A DNA stretch of 64,000 nucleotides. Source: Planococcus circulans. GTDB taxonomy: Bacteria > Bacillota > Bacilli > Bacillales_A > Planococcaceae. Positions within the stretch are counted from its first letter, which is position 1; every line of letters starts with the position of its first letter. The notes under the pieces were generated by a model. It made no database searches, was not told the DNA's origin, and worked only from the letters and a program-made list of their open reading frames with translations. The translations under genes and the position numbers were made by a program. The DNA is taken from NCBI RefSeq assembly GCF_020023385.1, contig NZ_JAIQCL010000002.1, positions 1-64,000 of the forward strand, written 5' to 3'. This document shows, piece by piece, positions 10,222-20,338 of the stretch.

Positions 10222-10986
10222 TCACTTAGCTGTACGCTTCGAAGTATAAGGAAAAATAGGATCCATTAATTCGAATTCATAGCTCTCGCTATTTACTTTC
10301 CCGACAGTCTTCTCGCTGTCGTAAAGTTCCAGCATGAAGTGGGCCATTTCTTTTGCAGTGTGATATTTTTGGACATTGTCACTGTAGCTGAACTCATCCA
10401 GCTCGCGGGCTGTTTTTACAAACTCGGTTTCGGTCATAGCCGGCGCAAGTAATTTCACTTTCATGGGAGAGTCCAAATCGCGCAGTTCTTGGGCCAGCCC
10501 TTCTGTAAAGGCGCTCACGTAGAATTTTGTTGCAGCGAATGATACAGCATTTGGTACGATCCGGTAGCCTAAGTCAGACGAGACGTTGATTAATTGTGTG
10601 CCTTCTTTGCCGGAATAATCATGTGTGTAAAGTGTGGAGAGGGTTGTAAGTGCTTCAACGTTTACACGAAGCATCTTTTCGATTTTCTTTACCGCCTGTT
10701 CAGCAACCGGCGCACTGTTTCCGAAGCCGGCATTGTTGATCCAGGTTTCAATCTCGTATTCTTTCAGGCTCTCGTATAAATCATGAACTTGTTCACTTTC
10801 AGAAAGATCTGCGGTTCTAATGACGACGTCCAGGTCAGCGTTCATGTTAAGGATTTCATTTTTTAACGCTTTAAGCTGAGCTTCCCGTCTTGCGACCAGA
10901 ATGACGTTTTTGTTTCGTGATGCAAAAGCTAATGCGGTTTCGTATCCAATGCCTGAGCTGGAGCCTGTAATGACGGTGTATTTCAT
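10222..10986 (-). CDS. Short-chain dehydrogenase/reductase with Phe at the catalytic Tyr position
   Basis: 254-aa classical SDR fold: the cofactor motif TGSSSGIG (residues 7-14), NNAGFG (84-89) and the serine-loop INVSS (133-137). In the Y-x-x-x-K catalytic motif the sequence reads SFAATK, i.e. Phe150 instead of Tyr, with Lys154 kept. The DNA codon is TTC. GGAGG lies 8 nt before ATG 10986. A single-gene unit with its own terminator. Substrate unknown; the Phe makes normal SDR redox chemistry uncertain. Confidence 0.82.
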   Translation of the reverse strand: MKYTVITGSSSGIGYETALAFASRNKNVILVARREAQLKALKNEILNMNADLDVVIRTADLSESEQVHDLYESLKEYEIETWINNAGFGNSAPVAEQAVKKIEKMLRVNVEALTTLSTLYTHDYSGKEGTQLINVSSDLGYRIVPNAVSFAATKFYVSAFTEGLAQELRDLDSPMKVKLLAPAMTETEFVKTARELDEFSYSDNVQKYHTAKEMAHFMLELYDSEKTVGKVNSESYEFELMDPIFPYTSKRTAK

Positions 10987-11267
10987 CCCAATTCCTCCAC
11001 TGAAATTTATTATGATACACAGCTATCGTACTGTTAGTATTAACCGGAAAGCAAATGATGTGATGAGATTCTTCGCGCGTAGAACCCCGCTCGGAGATCC
11101 AAGGTTTTTATGAGTTAAATGAAATATGTTCACATTGTGTCGGCCGTTAGAAAATTTCTGCTTTTATGACAGCTGTCACTGGTTCCAAAGCGGCTCCGTA
11201 ATGTAAGTTAGCAGGAGTCGAATGCGGATTCCTTTGAGGGATTTGCTTAAAAAGGAGAATTTTTTTA
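10987..11267. other. Intergenic region between divergent SDR and degV genes
   Basis: About 280 bp. It holds a 12-bp palindrome TGACAGCTGTCA (11167-11178) and the AAAGGAG ribosome site of degV. I see no RNA gene, and no promoter I would defend. Confidence 0.4.
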
Positions 11268-12113
11268 ATGAAAAAAGTTGCTTGGATCACGGATACAGCT
11301 GCACAGTTGAATGACGCGTTCATTCAAAAACATGATGTACATGTCCTGCCCCTCAGTGTTGTATTTTCCGACGGAACCTATAGAGAATCCATAGACCTTA
11401 CACAGGAAGAATTTTACGATAAATTGCGTGTAGCGAAAGGTTCACCGAAAACGTCCCAGCCGGCAATTGGAGAGATGCTGGCCTTATACGAAAAATTGGA
11501 AGCCGAAGGATATGATTTGGCGATTGCACTGCATTTATCCAGCGGTCTTTCGGGTACCATTGAAAGCGCGCAGTCAGCCGCGAAAATGACGGACTTTAAA
11601 GTTTATCCCATCGATTCGAAAATCGGTTCTTTTCCGATGGTCAAGATGATCGAAGCCGGAAATGAACTCCTGGCTAACGGGAAAGAAGTTGAAGAGGTGG
11701 TTGCAGCCCTGGAAGGAATGACAGCTAAAGCCCATTTATCTTTTATTCCTTCAAGCCTGAACCAATTGCATAAAAGTGGGCGTGTTTCCGGCACGCAGAA
11801 TTTCCTGAGCAACTTACTGAATATTAAACTGGTCATTACTTTTGTGGATGGAGTAACCATCATGAAGGAAAAAGTCCGTTCCATTAAGCGGGCTAAAAAT
11901 AATGTGACTGAAGCGCTTCGCGCGGATATGGCTGCAGGCACCGTAACCGAAGTGGCAGCTATTCACTGCAATAATGCCGCTGATGCTGAAATCTGGAAGA
12001 ACGAGCTTCTTCAGGAGTTTCCGGATTTAAAGGTCGAAGTGGTGCAGCTCAGTGTATGTGTAGGTGTACATGCGGGTGAAGGCACAACGGGATTAAGCTG
12101 GCTGGCTAAATAA
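11268..12113 (+). CDS. DegV family fatty-acid-binding protein
   Basis: 281-aa two-domain DegV (FakB-like) protein. It begins KKVAWITDTAAQL, then has the motif HLSSGLSGTIESAQ near residue 90 that lines the fatty-acid site, and ends VGVHAGEGTTGLSW. Such proteins present fatty acids to a FakA kinase for phospholipid synthesis; no fakA is seen nearby. AAAGGAG lies about 10 nt before ATG 11268. Monocistronic, with a terminator downstream. Confidence 0.88.
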   Translation: MKKVAWITDTAAQLNDAFIQKHDVHVLPLSVVFSDGTYRESIDLTQEEFYDKLRVAKGSPKTSQPAIGEMLALYEKLEAEGYDLAIALHLSSGLSGTIESAQSAAKMTDFKVYPIDSKIGSFPMVKMIEAGNELLANGKEVEEVVAALEGMTAKAHLSFIPSSLNQLHKSGRVSGTQNFLSNLLNIKLVITFVDGVTIMKEKVRSIKRAKNNVTEALRADMAAGTVTEVAAIHCNNAADAEIWKNELLQEFPDLKVEVVQLSVCVGVHAGEGTTGLSWLAK

Positions 12114-12155
12114 CGCCTATCTCCCGGCAACCAGATGAGAATAAACTTAGTATAA

Positions 12156-12198
12156 AAAGAGGCGGCTCAACAATTTTGAATTGTCGAGCCGCCTTTTC
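12156..12198 (+). terminator. Terminator after degV
   Basis: AGGCGGCTC.ACAATT pairs with AATTGT.GAGCCGCCT across a short loop, followed by TTTT. Confidence 0.85.
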
Positions 12199-12379
12199 TC
12201 ATTTGTAAAACACGTCACTTTCCAGAAAGGCACGATTCGTGTAAACTATATAAGGTTAAGAAAAAGAGGAATGACTTTATATATCGTTGATAGCTAATGT
12301 TCGTAAGAATAGATGAAATAAGAACTTTTGGATGAAGGGCTGGCCTTTCATCCCGTAATGAAAGGATTGGAATGTAACT

Positions 12380-13381
12380 ATGAAAGAGAATTTTTGGCGT
12401 GATTTGCCGAAACCGTTTTTTGTGTTGGCGCCGATGGAAGATGTGACGAATGTTGTGTTTCGCCATGTAGTGGCTGAAGCAGCGCGTCCTGATGTGTATT
12501 TTACGGAGTTTACGAATACCGAAAGTTATTGTCATCCGGAAGCGGTTTTCAGTGTGCGGGGACGTTTGACGTTCACGGAAGACGAACAGCCGATGGTGGC
12601 CCATATTTGGGGCAATAAACCCGAGCATTTCCGGGAAATGAGTATCGGTATGGCGAAGCAGGGCTTTAAAGGTGTCGATATCAATATGGGGTGTCCAGTG
12701 CCGAACGTAGCAGCCAAAGGAAAAGGCAGCGGACTGATCAATTACCCGGATAATGCTGCTGAAATTATCCAGGCGGCCAAAGCGGGCGGATTGCCTGTCA
12801 GCGTCAAGACGCGTCTCGGCTATACCGATGTGGAGGAATGGAAAGGCTGGTTGACCCATGTATTGGAGCAGGACATCGCCAACCTATCCATCCATTTGCG
12901 GACGAAAAAAGAGATGAGTGCTGTACCTGCACATTGGGAACTCATTCCGGAAATCAAGAAACTCCGCGACGAGATAGCGCCGGATACGCTTCTTACGATC
13001 AACGGCGACATTCCAGATCGCCAGGCAGGCCAAGAGCTCGCCGATAAATACGGCATCGATGGCGTCATGATCGGACGGGGGATTTTCCATAACCCATTTG
13101 CTTTCGAAAAAGAGCCGAGAGAACATGACAGCAAAGAATTGTTTGATCTGTTGAGGCTGCACCTGGATCTGCATGATAAATATTCCACAGATATCGAACC
13201 GATCGCATTTAAGCCGCTCCGCCGTTTCTTTAAGATTTATGTCCGCGGCGTCCGTGGAGTCGGTGAGCTGAGAAACCAATTGATGTATACGGAAACGACA
13301 GACGAAGTGCGTACCTTGCTCAATGACTTCGAGGCTTCGATAGAAGCAGAGCAGCTGGCAGAGCCTGTAGAAAACAGCTGA
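12380..13381 (+). CDS. tRNA-dihydrouridine synthase (Dus family)
   Basis: 333-aa FMN enzyme that reduces uridine to dihydrouridine in tRNA D-loops. The TIM-barrel start [13 protein letters not shown], the catalytic-cysteine motif NMGCPVPNV near residue 108, KTRLG, and the FMN-phosphate segment [13 protein letters not shown] near 233 are all present. It is an extra Dus subtype rather than the usual folK-linked gene, judging from its neighbours. Start ATG 12380 has only a moderate site (AAAGGATTGG). Monocistronic. Confidence 0.88.
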   Translation: MKENFWRDLPKPFFVLAPMEDVTNVVFRHVVAEAARPDVYFTEFTNTESYCHPEAVFSVRGRLTFTEDEQPMVAHIWGNKPEHFREMSIGMAKQGFKGVDINMGCPVPNVAAKGKGSGLINYPDNAAEIIQAAKAGGLPVSVKTRLGYTDVEEWKGWLTHVLEQDIANLSIHLRTKKEMSAVPAHWELIPEIKKLRDEIAPDTLLTINGDIPDRQAGQELADKYGIDGVMIGRGIFHNPFAFEKEPREHDSKELFDLLRLHLDLHDKYSTDIEPIAFKPLRRFFKIYVRGVRGVGELRNQLMYTETTDEVRTLLNDFEASIEAEQLAEPVENS

Positions 13382-13436
13382 ATTTCGAATACCAGTTAAT
13401 GTTATCAATAAAGACCAAGTTTAGTTGAATCTCTAG

Positions 13437-13478
13437 GCCTCGCATCCATTTAACAAATGGACGCGAGGCTTTTTTTTT
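13437..13478 (+). terminator. Terminator after the dus gene
   Basis: GCCTCGC..CCATTT / AAATGG..GCGAGGC followed by nine Ts. Confidence 0.9.
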
Positions 13479-13777
13479 GCCGAGAAACCCGATGGATTTC
13501 CTTCCATACAATATGGAGGAGAAGAAAGGCCAGGGAAATATGGGGCTTAATTGGAAGGGGAATGTGGTACAATCGATCTGAAAGATAGTGGAATGAATTC
13601 ATTTTTTTTGAATATGTTTAGGGAAACGGTAGTAGTGTACGAATCGGTCATAAATGACGTCGCAGATCAGGTGTAAAGAATCAGGGAATATTTTGAATCC
13701 CAAGCACTTCAGCTTCAATGTAATGAAAGAAAGCAAAGTCTTTTAGAAATTCATTCAGAAGAAGGAGTTGTTTCGTG

Positions 13778-14521
13778 ATGAAAAAGTATTTGGCTGAATT
13801 TATCGGTACGTTTATATTGGTATTCTTGGGTACAGGCACAGCAGTTGTATTGGGCGGTTACACAGGGGGAACGGACACAGGCTTTCTTGGGGTTCTAGCC
13901 ATTGCACTTGCCTTTGGGCTTTCGATTGTTGCAGGCGCTTATGCCATCGGGCATATTTCGGGATGCCACGTCAATCCGGCAGTTTCACTGGCCGTACTGA
14001 TATCGGGGAATATAACCGTTAAAGAGTTTGGTGGTTATGTCGTTGCACAGGTGTTGGGTGCTTTTGCTGGGAGTTCGATCCTGGCCTTTGTCGTGGCAAG
14101 TTCGATAAGCTTAGAAGGATTTGGTGCAAACGGTTATGGCGAATTGAGTGCTGTGGGTTTAAATCTGCCAGGAGCTCTTGTCATTGAAGTCATCCTTACT
14201 TTCATCTTTGTCCTTGCCATTTTGGGCGTGACTTCTAGTAAGGCAACTTCCCACATGGGCGGAATTGTCATTGGTTTAACGCTGACCTTGGTGCATATTA
14301 TCGGTATTCCGCTGACGGGTACTTCTGTAAACCCGGCAAGAAGTCTGGCTCCTGCAATTTTTGCGGGTGGAGATGCACTGGCTCAATTATGGGTATTCAT
14401 TTTAGCTCCTCTTGTCGGAGCCGCCCTTGCAGCCATTGTCTTTAAGTCTTTCTTTGTGGTAAAAGAAGAGACTGGTATTGAAGTAGCTGGAGAGTCGGAT
14501 ATCGACCTAGCCAACAAGTAA
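13778..14521 (+). CDS. Aquaporin Z-like water channel
   Basis: 247-aa MIP channel with six hydrophobic helices and two NPA boxes: SGCHVNPAVSL near residue 69 and TSVNPARSL near 190. The selectivity-filter His (LVHIIGIPL) and the Arg after the second NPA are the aquaporin pattern rather than the glycerol-facilitator one, so water transport is inferred. ATG 13778 follows AAGGAG by 10 nt; a GTG three bases earlier is also possible. No glycerol genes are nearby. Confidence 0.87.
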   Translation: MKKYLAEFIGTFILVFLGTGTAVVLGGYTGGTDTGFLGVLAIALAFGLSIVAGAYAIGHISGCHVNPAVSLAVLISGNITVKEFGGYVVAQVLGAFAGSSILAFVVASSISLEGFGANGYGELSAVGLNLPGALVIEVILTFIFVLAILGVTSSKATSHMGGIVIGLTLTLVHIIGIPLTGTSVNPARSLAPAIFAGGDALAQLWVFILAPLVGAALAAIVFKSFFVVKEETGIEVAGESDIDLANK

Positions 14522-14522
14522 A

Positions 14523-14562
14523 AAAAGACTGTTTCCCATTTCGATGGGAAGCAGTCTTTTTC
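14523..14562 (+). terminator. Terminator after the aquaporin gene
   Basis: AAAAGACTG.TTCCCAT / ATGGGAA.CAGTCTTTT around a TTCG-type loop. Confidence 0.88.
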
Positions 14563-14639
14563 TGTCTGAAAGAACCTTCCCCATTCACAAATTCCTGATG
14601 AAAAAGCTGAAACTCATGTAGGAAATGGAATAATGGAGA

Positions 14640-14685
14640 AGGCCGTTTGGAAGTTCAAGGAGTACTTCTAAACGGTCTTTTTAAA
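14640..14685 (+). terminator. Extra terminator-like hairpin upstream of the PTS promoter
   Basis: GGCCGTTT.GAAGT pairs with ACTTC.AAACGGTC (with a G-T pair), then TTTTT. It lies about 80 bp after the aquaporin terminator with no gene between. It may be a back-up terminator. The rest of the 14563-14735 gap shows nothing else. Confidence 0.55.
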
Positions 14686-14735
14686 AAACAGAAGTCAGTT
14701 CTTTATTTAATTAACTGATTATTCTGTATTCTGTA

Positions 14736-14764
14736 TTGATTTATTTTGAAAGCGCTTTTATAAT
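14736..14764 (+). promoter_or_regulatory. Sigma-A promoter overlapped by a CcpA cre site, PTS operon
   Basis: TTGATT (14736-14741), 17-nt spacer, perfect -10 TATAAT (14759-14764). The cre-like sequence TGAAAGCGCTTTTA (14747-14760) fills the spacer and touches the -10; it differs from TGWAAGCGNTWNCA at the penultimate base. CcpA binding there would block polymerase, so catabolite repression is expected. The leader before the first gene is about 135 nt. Confidence 0.75.
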
Positions 14765-14905
14765 AAGGGTGATATCAAATGTGCTGAGAAAGAACATTTG
14801 TAAAAGAGTTTTTAGGGTAGAAAATCGTGATCCGTACATCCTGTTTATACATATAGTGAGTTATCGTTTTCTGTTGATGCGAAAATCGGAGAAGGAGCGT
14901 GGATG

Positions 14906-15355
14906 ATGAAAGTAGAAAAGGAACTGGCGATTATTGAATTGGAGGCGACTTCAAAAGAAGAGGCATTGCAGTTATTGGGCAGCAAGCTGATCGAACAAGG
15001 CTATGTTAAAGAAAATTTCATCGAAAGCATACTCGAAAGAGAGAAAAACTATCCAACAGGGTTGCCGACAGAGCCTTTTGGCGTAGCGATTCCCCATACA
15101 GACGGCGATATGATCCATACATCAACAATCGCCTTTGCCAGTTTGAAGAACCCGGTCAAGTTCCTGATGATGGGAACAGACGATAAACTGGTCGAGGTGA
15201 AGCTGATTTTTATGCTCGCTTTAAAAAGTCCGGATGACCAATTGGAAATGCTGCAGAAGTTGATGGAATTGATACAAGACCCGGAAATGGTCTCAAAGCT
15301 GGCCCAAATCAAAAGCGTTGACGAACTGAATGAATTAGTTGAAGACAAAGTATAA
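14906..15355 (+). CDS. PTS EIIA component, galactitol/fructose-type
   Basis: 149-aa EIIA-2 domain protein that takes phosphate from HPr and passes it to EIIB. The active-site histidine is in FGVAIPHTDG near residue 64. The family cannot be pinned to one sugar from this subunit alone. ATG 14906 sits 8 nt after AAGGAG; an adjacent ATG at 14903 has only 5 nt spacing. First gene of a IIA-IIC-IIB operon under a cre-overlapped promoter. Confidence 0.87.
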   Translation: MKVEKELAIIELEATSKEEALQLLGSKLIEQGYVKENFIESILEREKNYPTGLPTEPFGVAIPHTDGDMIHTSTIAFASLKNPVKFLMMGTDDKLVEVKLIFMLALKSPDDQLEMLQKLMELIQDPEMVSKLAQIKSVDELNELVEDKV

Positions 15356-15427
15356 AAATCACGGCATATTCCCTTAAATAAGCCTTTTCTTTCGATAGAT
15401 TAAAATATAAGTCGAGGAGTGAAGTTG

Positions 15428-16792
15428 ATGGGATTTTTACAATGGTTCGTGGATCTGGGTGCTTCTGTCTTACTGCCGATTTTGATTTTTATCTTTGCAT
15501 TAGTGCTGGGAACCAAGCCCGGTAAAGCGCTGCGTGCCGGCATCATCGTCGGGATCGGGTTTGTGGGCATCAACCTGGTCATCGGACTGCTTGTTTCAAG
15601 CCTCGGGCCGGCCGCGCAATCAATGGTCGATAATTTTGGATTTCAATTAAACACCATCGATGTAGGGTGGCCGGCAGCTTCTGCTATTTCCTATGGTACG
15701 TCTTTGGGGAGTCTCGCCATTCCATTGGGGGTCGGCGTTAATATTCTCCTCCTGACATTCGGTTTGACCAAAACGCTGAACGTTGATATTTGGAATTTTT
15801 GGCATGTGGCGTTCACTGGCTCGTTGGTCTATGCTTTGACCGGGGATTTTTGGCTGGGGCTTTTGACCATTATCGTTCACTTGATGCTTCTGTATTTGAT
15901 GGCAGACGTCCTGGCGAAGCACATCGAGAAATTTTACGGTTTTCAGAACATCACGTTCCCGCATGGAACCTCTGCACCATCTGCTTTTGTTGCGATGCCG
16001 ATGAACTGGGTTTTTGACCGGATCCCCGGTTTCAACAAGCTGGAGGCCGATCCGGAATCGATTCAAAAAAGACTCGGGATCCTCGGAGATTCCACCATCA
16101 TCGGTGTATTGATCGGGATTCTGATCGGAATATTGGCTGGGTATGATGTTCCCGGCATCCTGCAATTGTCCATTCAGACTGGGGCCGTCATGGTCCTGCT
16201 TCCGAGAATGGTCGCTTTATTGATGGAAGGCTTGATACCGGTATCGGAGGCAGCAGGCGAATTTGTGAAAAAACGTTTCCCGGGAAGAGATCTCTACATC
16301 GGGATGGACAGTGCCTTGGCAATCGGGCATCCAGCAGTACTGTCCTCGGCTTTGCTGATTGTGCCGATCACCATTTTCATGGCCGTCTTGCTGCCGGGAA
16401 ATTCCGTTCTGCCGTTTGCGGATCTGGCTTCCATTCCATTCCTGATCTGTTTGATGGTTCCGATTTTCAGAGGGAACATCATCCGAACCGTAATCGGTGG
16501 ATCGATATACATCGGAATTGGTTTTTACATTGCCACGTGGATTGCGCCGCTGTTTACAGAAGCTGCGATTGCTTCGAACTTTGAGATGGGCGAGAACACC
16601 AGTATTTCGTCATTGATCGATGGAGCGGTTTGGACAACCTTCGTATTCGTCTGGATTCCGAGAATCCTCAGCTGGTATGGCATGATCGGATTGGGGCTAT
16701 TGATTTTGTTCGGACTGATTTATCAAAACAAAATCAAACCAAGACGACAGAAACAAACAGAAGCAACAGGAGAGGGAGAGGAACTTAAATGA
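15428..16792 (+). CDS. PTS EIIC permease, galactitol family
   Basis: 454-aa membrane component of a Gat-type PTS: about ten hydrophobic segments and a conserved FPHGTSAPSAFVAMP loop near residue 180. It translocates the sugar or polyol across the membrane while EIIB phosphorylates it. ATG 15428 is chosen because GAGGAG (15414-15419) lies 8 nt upstream; a GTG at 15419 overlaps that site. It overlaps the EIIB gene by ATGA. Substrate inferred only: the facing phospho-glycosidase suggests a beta-glycoside. Confidence 0.87.
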   Translation: MGFLQWFVDLGASVLLPILIFIFALVLGTKPGKALRAGIIVGIGFVGINLVIGLLVSSLGPAAQSMVDNFGFQLNTIDVGWPAASAISYGTSLGSLAIPLGVGVNILLLTFGLTKTLNVDIWNFWHVAFTGSLVYALTGDFWLGLLTIIVHLMLLYLMADVLAKHIEKFYGFQNITFPHGTSAPSAFVAMPMNWVFDRIPGFNKLEADPESIQKRLGILGDSTIIGVLIGILIGILAGYDVPGILQLSIQTGAVMVLLPRMVALLMEGLIPVSEAAGEFVKKRFPGRDLYIGMDSALAIGHPAVLSSALLIVPITIFMAVLLPGNSVLPFADLASIPFLICLMVPIFRGNIIRTVIGGSIYIGIGFYIATWIAPLFTEAAIASNFEMGENTSISSLIDGAVWTTFVFVWIPRILSWYGMIGLGLLILFGLIYQNKIKPRRQKQTEATGEGEELK

Positions 16793-17076
16793 AAAAGTTA
16801 TTGATCATGTGCGGAACAGGAATCGCGACTTCGACCGTCGTGAAAGGAAAAGTGGAGCAATGGCTGAAGGACAATGACTTGAGCCAGGAAGTGAAGATTT
16901 ATCAGTCGAAAGTCAGCGATGAAATTGGGCGGATTGATGAATACGATGTCGTGCTGTCGACTACCTTAGTGCCGGATAAGATAAAAGACAAAGTGATCGA
17001 TGGGGTGCCGCTGTTGACCGGCATCGGCGTCGATAGCATGTACGATAAAGTATTGGCTGAGATCAAGCGCGAGTAA
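16789..17076 (+). CDS. PTS EIIB component, galactitol type
   Basis: 95-aa EIIB with the phospho-cysteine loop MCGTGIATST at residues 8-17, the GatB pattern. It transfers phosphate from EIIA to the incoming sugar. Overlaps the EIIC gene by 4 nt; last gene of the operon, closed by a hairpin shared with the convergent glycosidase gene. Confidence 0.88.
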   Translation: MKKLLIMCGTGIATSTVVKGKVEQWLKDNDLSQEVKIYQSKVSDEIGRIDEYDVVLSTTLVPDKIKDKVIDGVPLLTGIGVDSMYDKVLAEIKRE

Positions 17077-17094
17077 TGCATACTGCTCGAAAGA

Positions 17095-17145
17095 AAAACC
17101 ATCCCGTTGCGAAATCGATTCATTTCACAACGGGATGGTTTTATT
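17095..17145. terminator. Bidirectional terminator between PTS operon and glycosidase
   Basis: AAAACCATCCCGTTG pairs with CAACGGGATGGTTTT (17128-17142). A runs on the left and T runs on the right serve both strands. Confidence 0.85.
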
Positions 17146-17160
17146 TTGGGGTTAGAGGAT

Positions 17161-18708
<1,548 letters not shown>

Positions 18709-18715
18709 CTACAAA

Positions 18716-18744
18716 TTGACTTCGCTTAACGGAATGGGTATATT
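18716..18744 (+). promoter_or_regulatory. Sigma-A promoter of the MarR gene
   Basis: TTGACT (18716-18721), 17-nt spacer, TATATT (18739-18744). Transcription would begin near 18751, so the ATG at 18747 cannot be the start codon of the downstream gene. Confidence 0.65.
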
Positions 18745-18776
18745 AAATGGCGAAGAAGATGATAGGAGTGAACCGT

Positions 18777-19211
18777 TTGACCCCGGACGTGGAATTACAG
18801 AACTTGGATTTGATTGATTTATTGAGCGAGCGCCATATCGCAACACGGAGAATTTCGGAAAGCGCATGGAATGACGCAAGCGAAATCCATATTTCAAACT
18901 CTGAATGGTATATCATGGCCAAAATCTATAAAAAACAGCCCACCATTGCATCTGTCACTAAAAATGTGGACATTTCCCGCCAAGCGATTCATAAATTCAT
19001 TAAAAACCTGGCAGCCAAAGGTTTGGTGGAAGTGCAGAATGTGGAGAACAATAGAAAAGAAAAATGCATTCGCTTAACGGCTTTAGGAGAAGAATACTAC
19101 GAGAAACACGAAGCGCTGAAAATTCAGCTGGAAAATAAAATTGCAGAAAAAATCGGCAAGGACCAGATGAAAGCCCTCAAAGATCTGTTAAGAGCCGATT
19201 GGGGAATCTAA
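18777..19211 (+). CDS. MarR-family transcriptional regulator
   Basis: 144-aa winged-helix regulator: recognition region VDISRQAIHKFIKNLAAKGL near residues 64-83, then the wing VENNRKEKCIRLT. The start is TTG 18777, 8 nt after TAGGAG (18763-18768); the ATG at 18747 lies within the promoter. It is divergent from the GH1 gene with 185 bp between, so it may regulate that gene or the PTS, but no operator palindrome was recognised. Ligand unknown. Confidence 0.85.
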   Translation: MTPDVELQNLDLIDLLSERHIATRRISESAWNDASEIHISNSEWYIMAKIYKKQPTIASVTKNVDISRQAIHKFIKNLAAKGLVEVQNVENNRKEKCIRLTALGEEYYEKHEALKIQLENKIAEKIGKDQMKALKDLLRADWGI

Positions 19212-19221
19212 CCCGAACTGA

Positions 19222-19270
19222 AGAACGCCCTGCTTCATCAATCCATTGATGAAGCAGGGCGTTCTTTTTT
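19222..19270 (+). terminator. Terminator after the MarR gene
   Basis: AACGCCCTGCTTCATCAAT pairs perfectly with ATTGATGAAGCAGGGCGTT across a 2-nt gap, then CTTTTTT. Confidence 0.92.
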
Positions 19271-19295
19271 ATAAGGAATGTCCAATATGGACTTT

Positions 19296-19811
19296 TTATG
19301 AGGTGGGAAGCGGTTGATCATTCTTGATCAGGTCATTGATCTGCTTATTGATTTCTTCAAAGCTGGTGTCCAAAGCGCGGGCAAGTTCTTTGAAGAGAAT
19401 GATCTGCGTGTTATTCAGCAGTTTGTAGTCGCGTTCGTAAAGTGTCGTCTTCTCAAGCTGGGCATCGAATTTTTTGCGCATCAAGGTGTTGACGACTTTT
19501 GCGATCTGCAGGCGATCTCCTGAATTGATGAGCTCGGAATATTGCTTCAGCCGTGAGTTTGGCTGTGTTTCCCATTCGGCCCCATCCTGTTTAAAGCTTT
19601 CGACGATAGCAAGGGCTTCTTCTTTCTGGAGGAGCTTCAGCATGACCACCTTCTCGTTATCGACAGGTGTGCTGATGGTCACTAAGGTATTCTCCAAAGG
19701 ATGCAATTTATAATATTTTTTCGTGACCCCTGAAACTGTTTCGTCACGAATATCGTCAATTCTACATAGGCCATGGGCGGAATAAATGATGTGGTCTCCA
19801 ATAGTGAACAT
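19296..19811 (-). CDS. CarD-like/TRCF-domain transcription regulator (YdeB-type)
   Basis: 171-aa protein: an N-terminal CarD/TRCF RNA-polymerase-interaction domain (GDHIIYSAHGLCRIDDI) and a C-terminal helical domain that in CarD relatives binds DNA near the -10. Probably a global modulator of initiation rather than a specific repressor. ATG 19811 with GGAGG 7 nt upstream. It has a strong minus-strand promoter overlapped by an inverted repeat. Confidence 0.85.
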   Translation of the reverse strand: MFTIGDHIIYSAHGLCRIDDIRDETVSGVTKKYYKLHPLENTLVTISTPVDNEKVVMLKLLQKEEALAIVESFKQDGAEWETQPNSRLKQYSELINSGDRLQIAKVVNTLMRKKFDAQLEKTTLYERDYKLLNNTQIILFKELARALDTSFEEINKQINDLIKNDQPLPTS

Positions 19812-19850
19812 TTTTTTCCTCCTAAAATATATCTCAACTTCCTTTATTAT

Positions 19851-19893
19851 AACACAAGTTCACTTAATTGTAAACTTAGTTGACAATTAAGTG
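19851..19893. promoter_or_regulatory. Promoter of the CarD-like gene with an 11-bp inverted repeat
   Basis: On the minus strand, TTTACA, a 17-nt spacer and TATAAT (ending near 19851) drive the CarD-like gene. CACTTAATTGT (19861-19871) and ACAATTAAGTG (19883-19893) form a perfect inverted repeat with an 11-nt spacer, covering the -35 region. The arms are 22 bp apart centre to centre, two helical turns. A plus-strand TTGACA (19880-19885) overlaps the right arm. Likely an operator; the binding protein is unknown. Confidence 0.55.
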
Positions 19894-20007
19894 GAACGCT
19901 TTTGAAAAGACATACAAATGTCATGAAAAACTGGGTTAGAACAGGCAGAAGCAGGGAATTATAATACGAGGCGACTTACGGGCTGCCAAAGTGGAGGTAT
20001 AAGAACA

Positions 20008-20220
20008 ATGAAGACGATAGAAGAAGCAAAGCGTTTGATCATCGCCGAAAAACTGAAGCATTATAATGAGCGCTTGGCTGACATGGAGCGGGATTTACAG
20101 TTTTTCTACGAAGAGTCAATAGACGATGAAGAGTCCCTTAAAATCATCATGGATCTGCAGGATAAAGTGAAGCAATTAAAAGCAGTGAAAAATAAAGAAA
20201 GCCATGAGACAGTCACCTGA
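20008..20220 (+). CDS. Small conserved coiled-coil protein, unknown function
   Basis: 70 aa, highly charged and predicted helical throughout (EEAKRLIIAEKLKHYNERLADMERDLQFF), with heptad-like spacing; no signal peptide or membrane segment. GGAGGT lies about 10 nt before ATG 20008. It has its own short terminator. I do not recognise a named family. Confidence 0.7.
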   Translation: MKTIEEAKRLIIAEKLKHYNERLADMERDLQFFYEESIDDEESLKIIMDLQDKVKQLKAVKNKESHETVT

Positions 20221-20233
20221 AACTGTCTTTTTT
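20206..20233 (+). terminator. Terminator overlapping the 3' end of the 70-aa gene
   Basis: AGACAGT / ACTGTCT (20207-20213 and 20222-20228) followed by Ts; the left arm is in the last codons. Confidence 0.75.
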
Positions 20234-20338
20234 GCTGTCTTCAGGTAAGTCTGATTGATGCGCGATAATGTGCTATTATTAGTAGTGGATTTATTGTGGA
20301 TATGGACTATCACCGGAACTTAACAGGAGGCAAATACA

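Noticed and set aside
10114-10270. Short frame starting MVRYFYIGGIVIG
   Set aside because: It reads through the SDR terminator stem and into the antisense of the SDR gene; the possible ribosome site is too far away.
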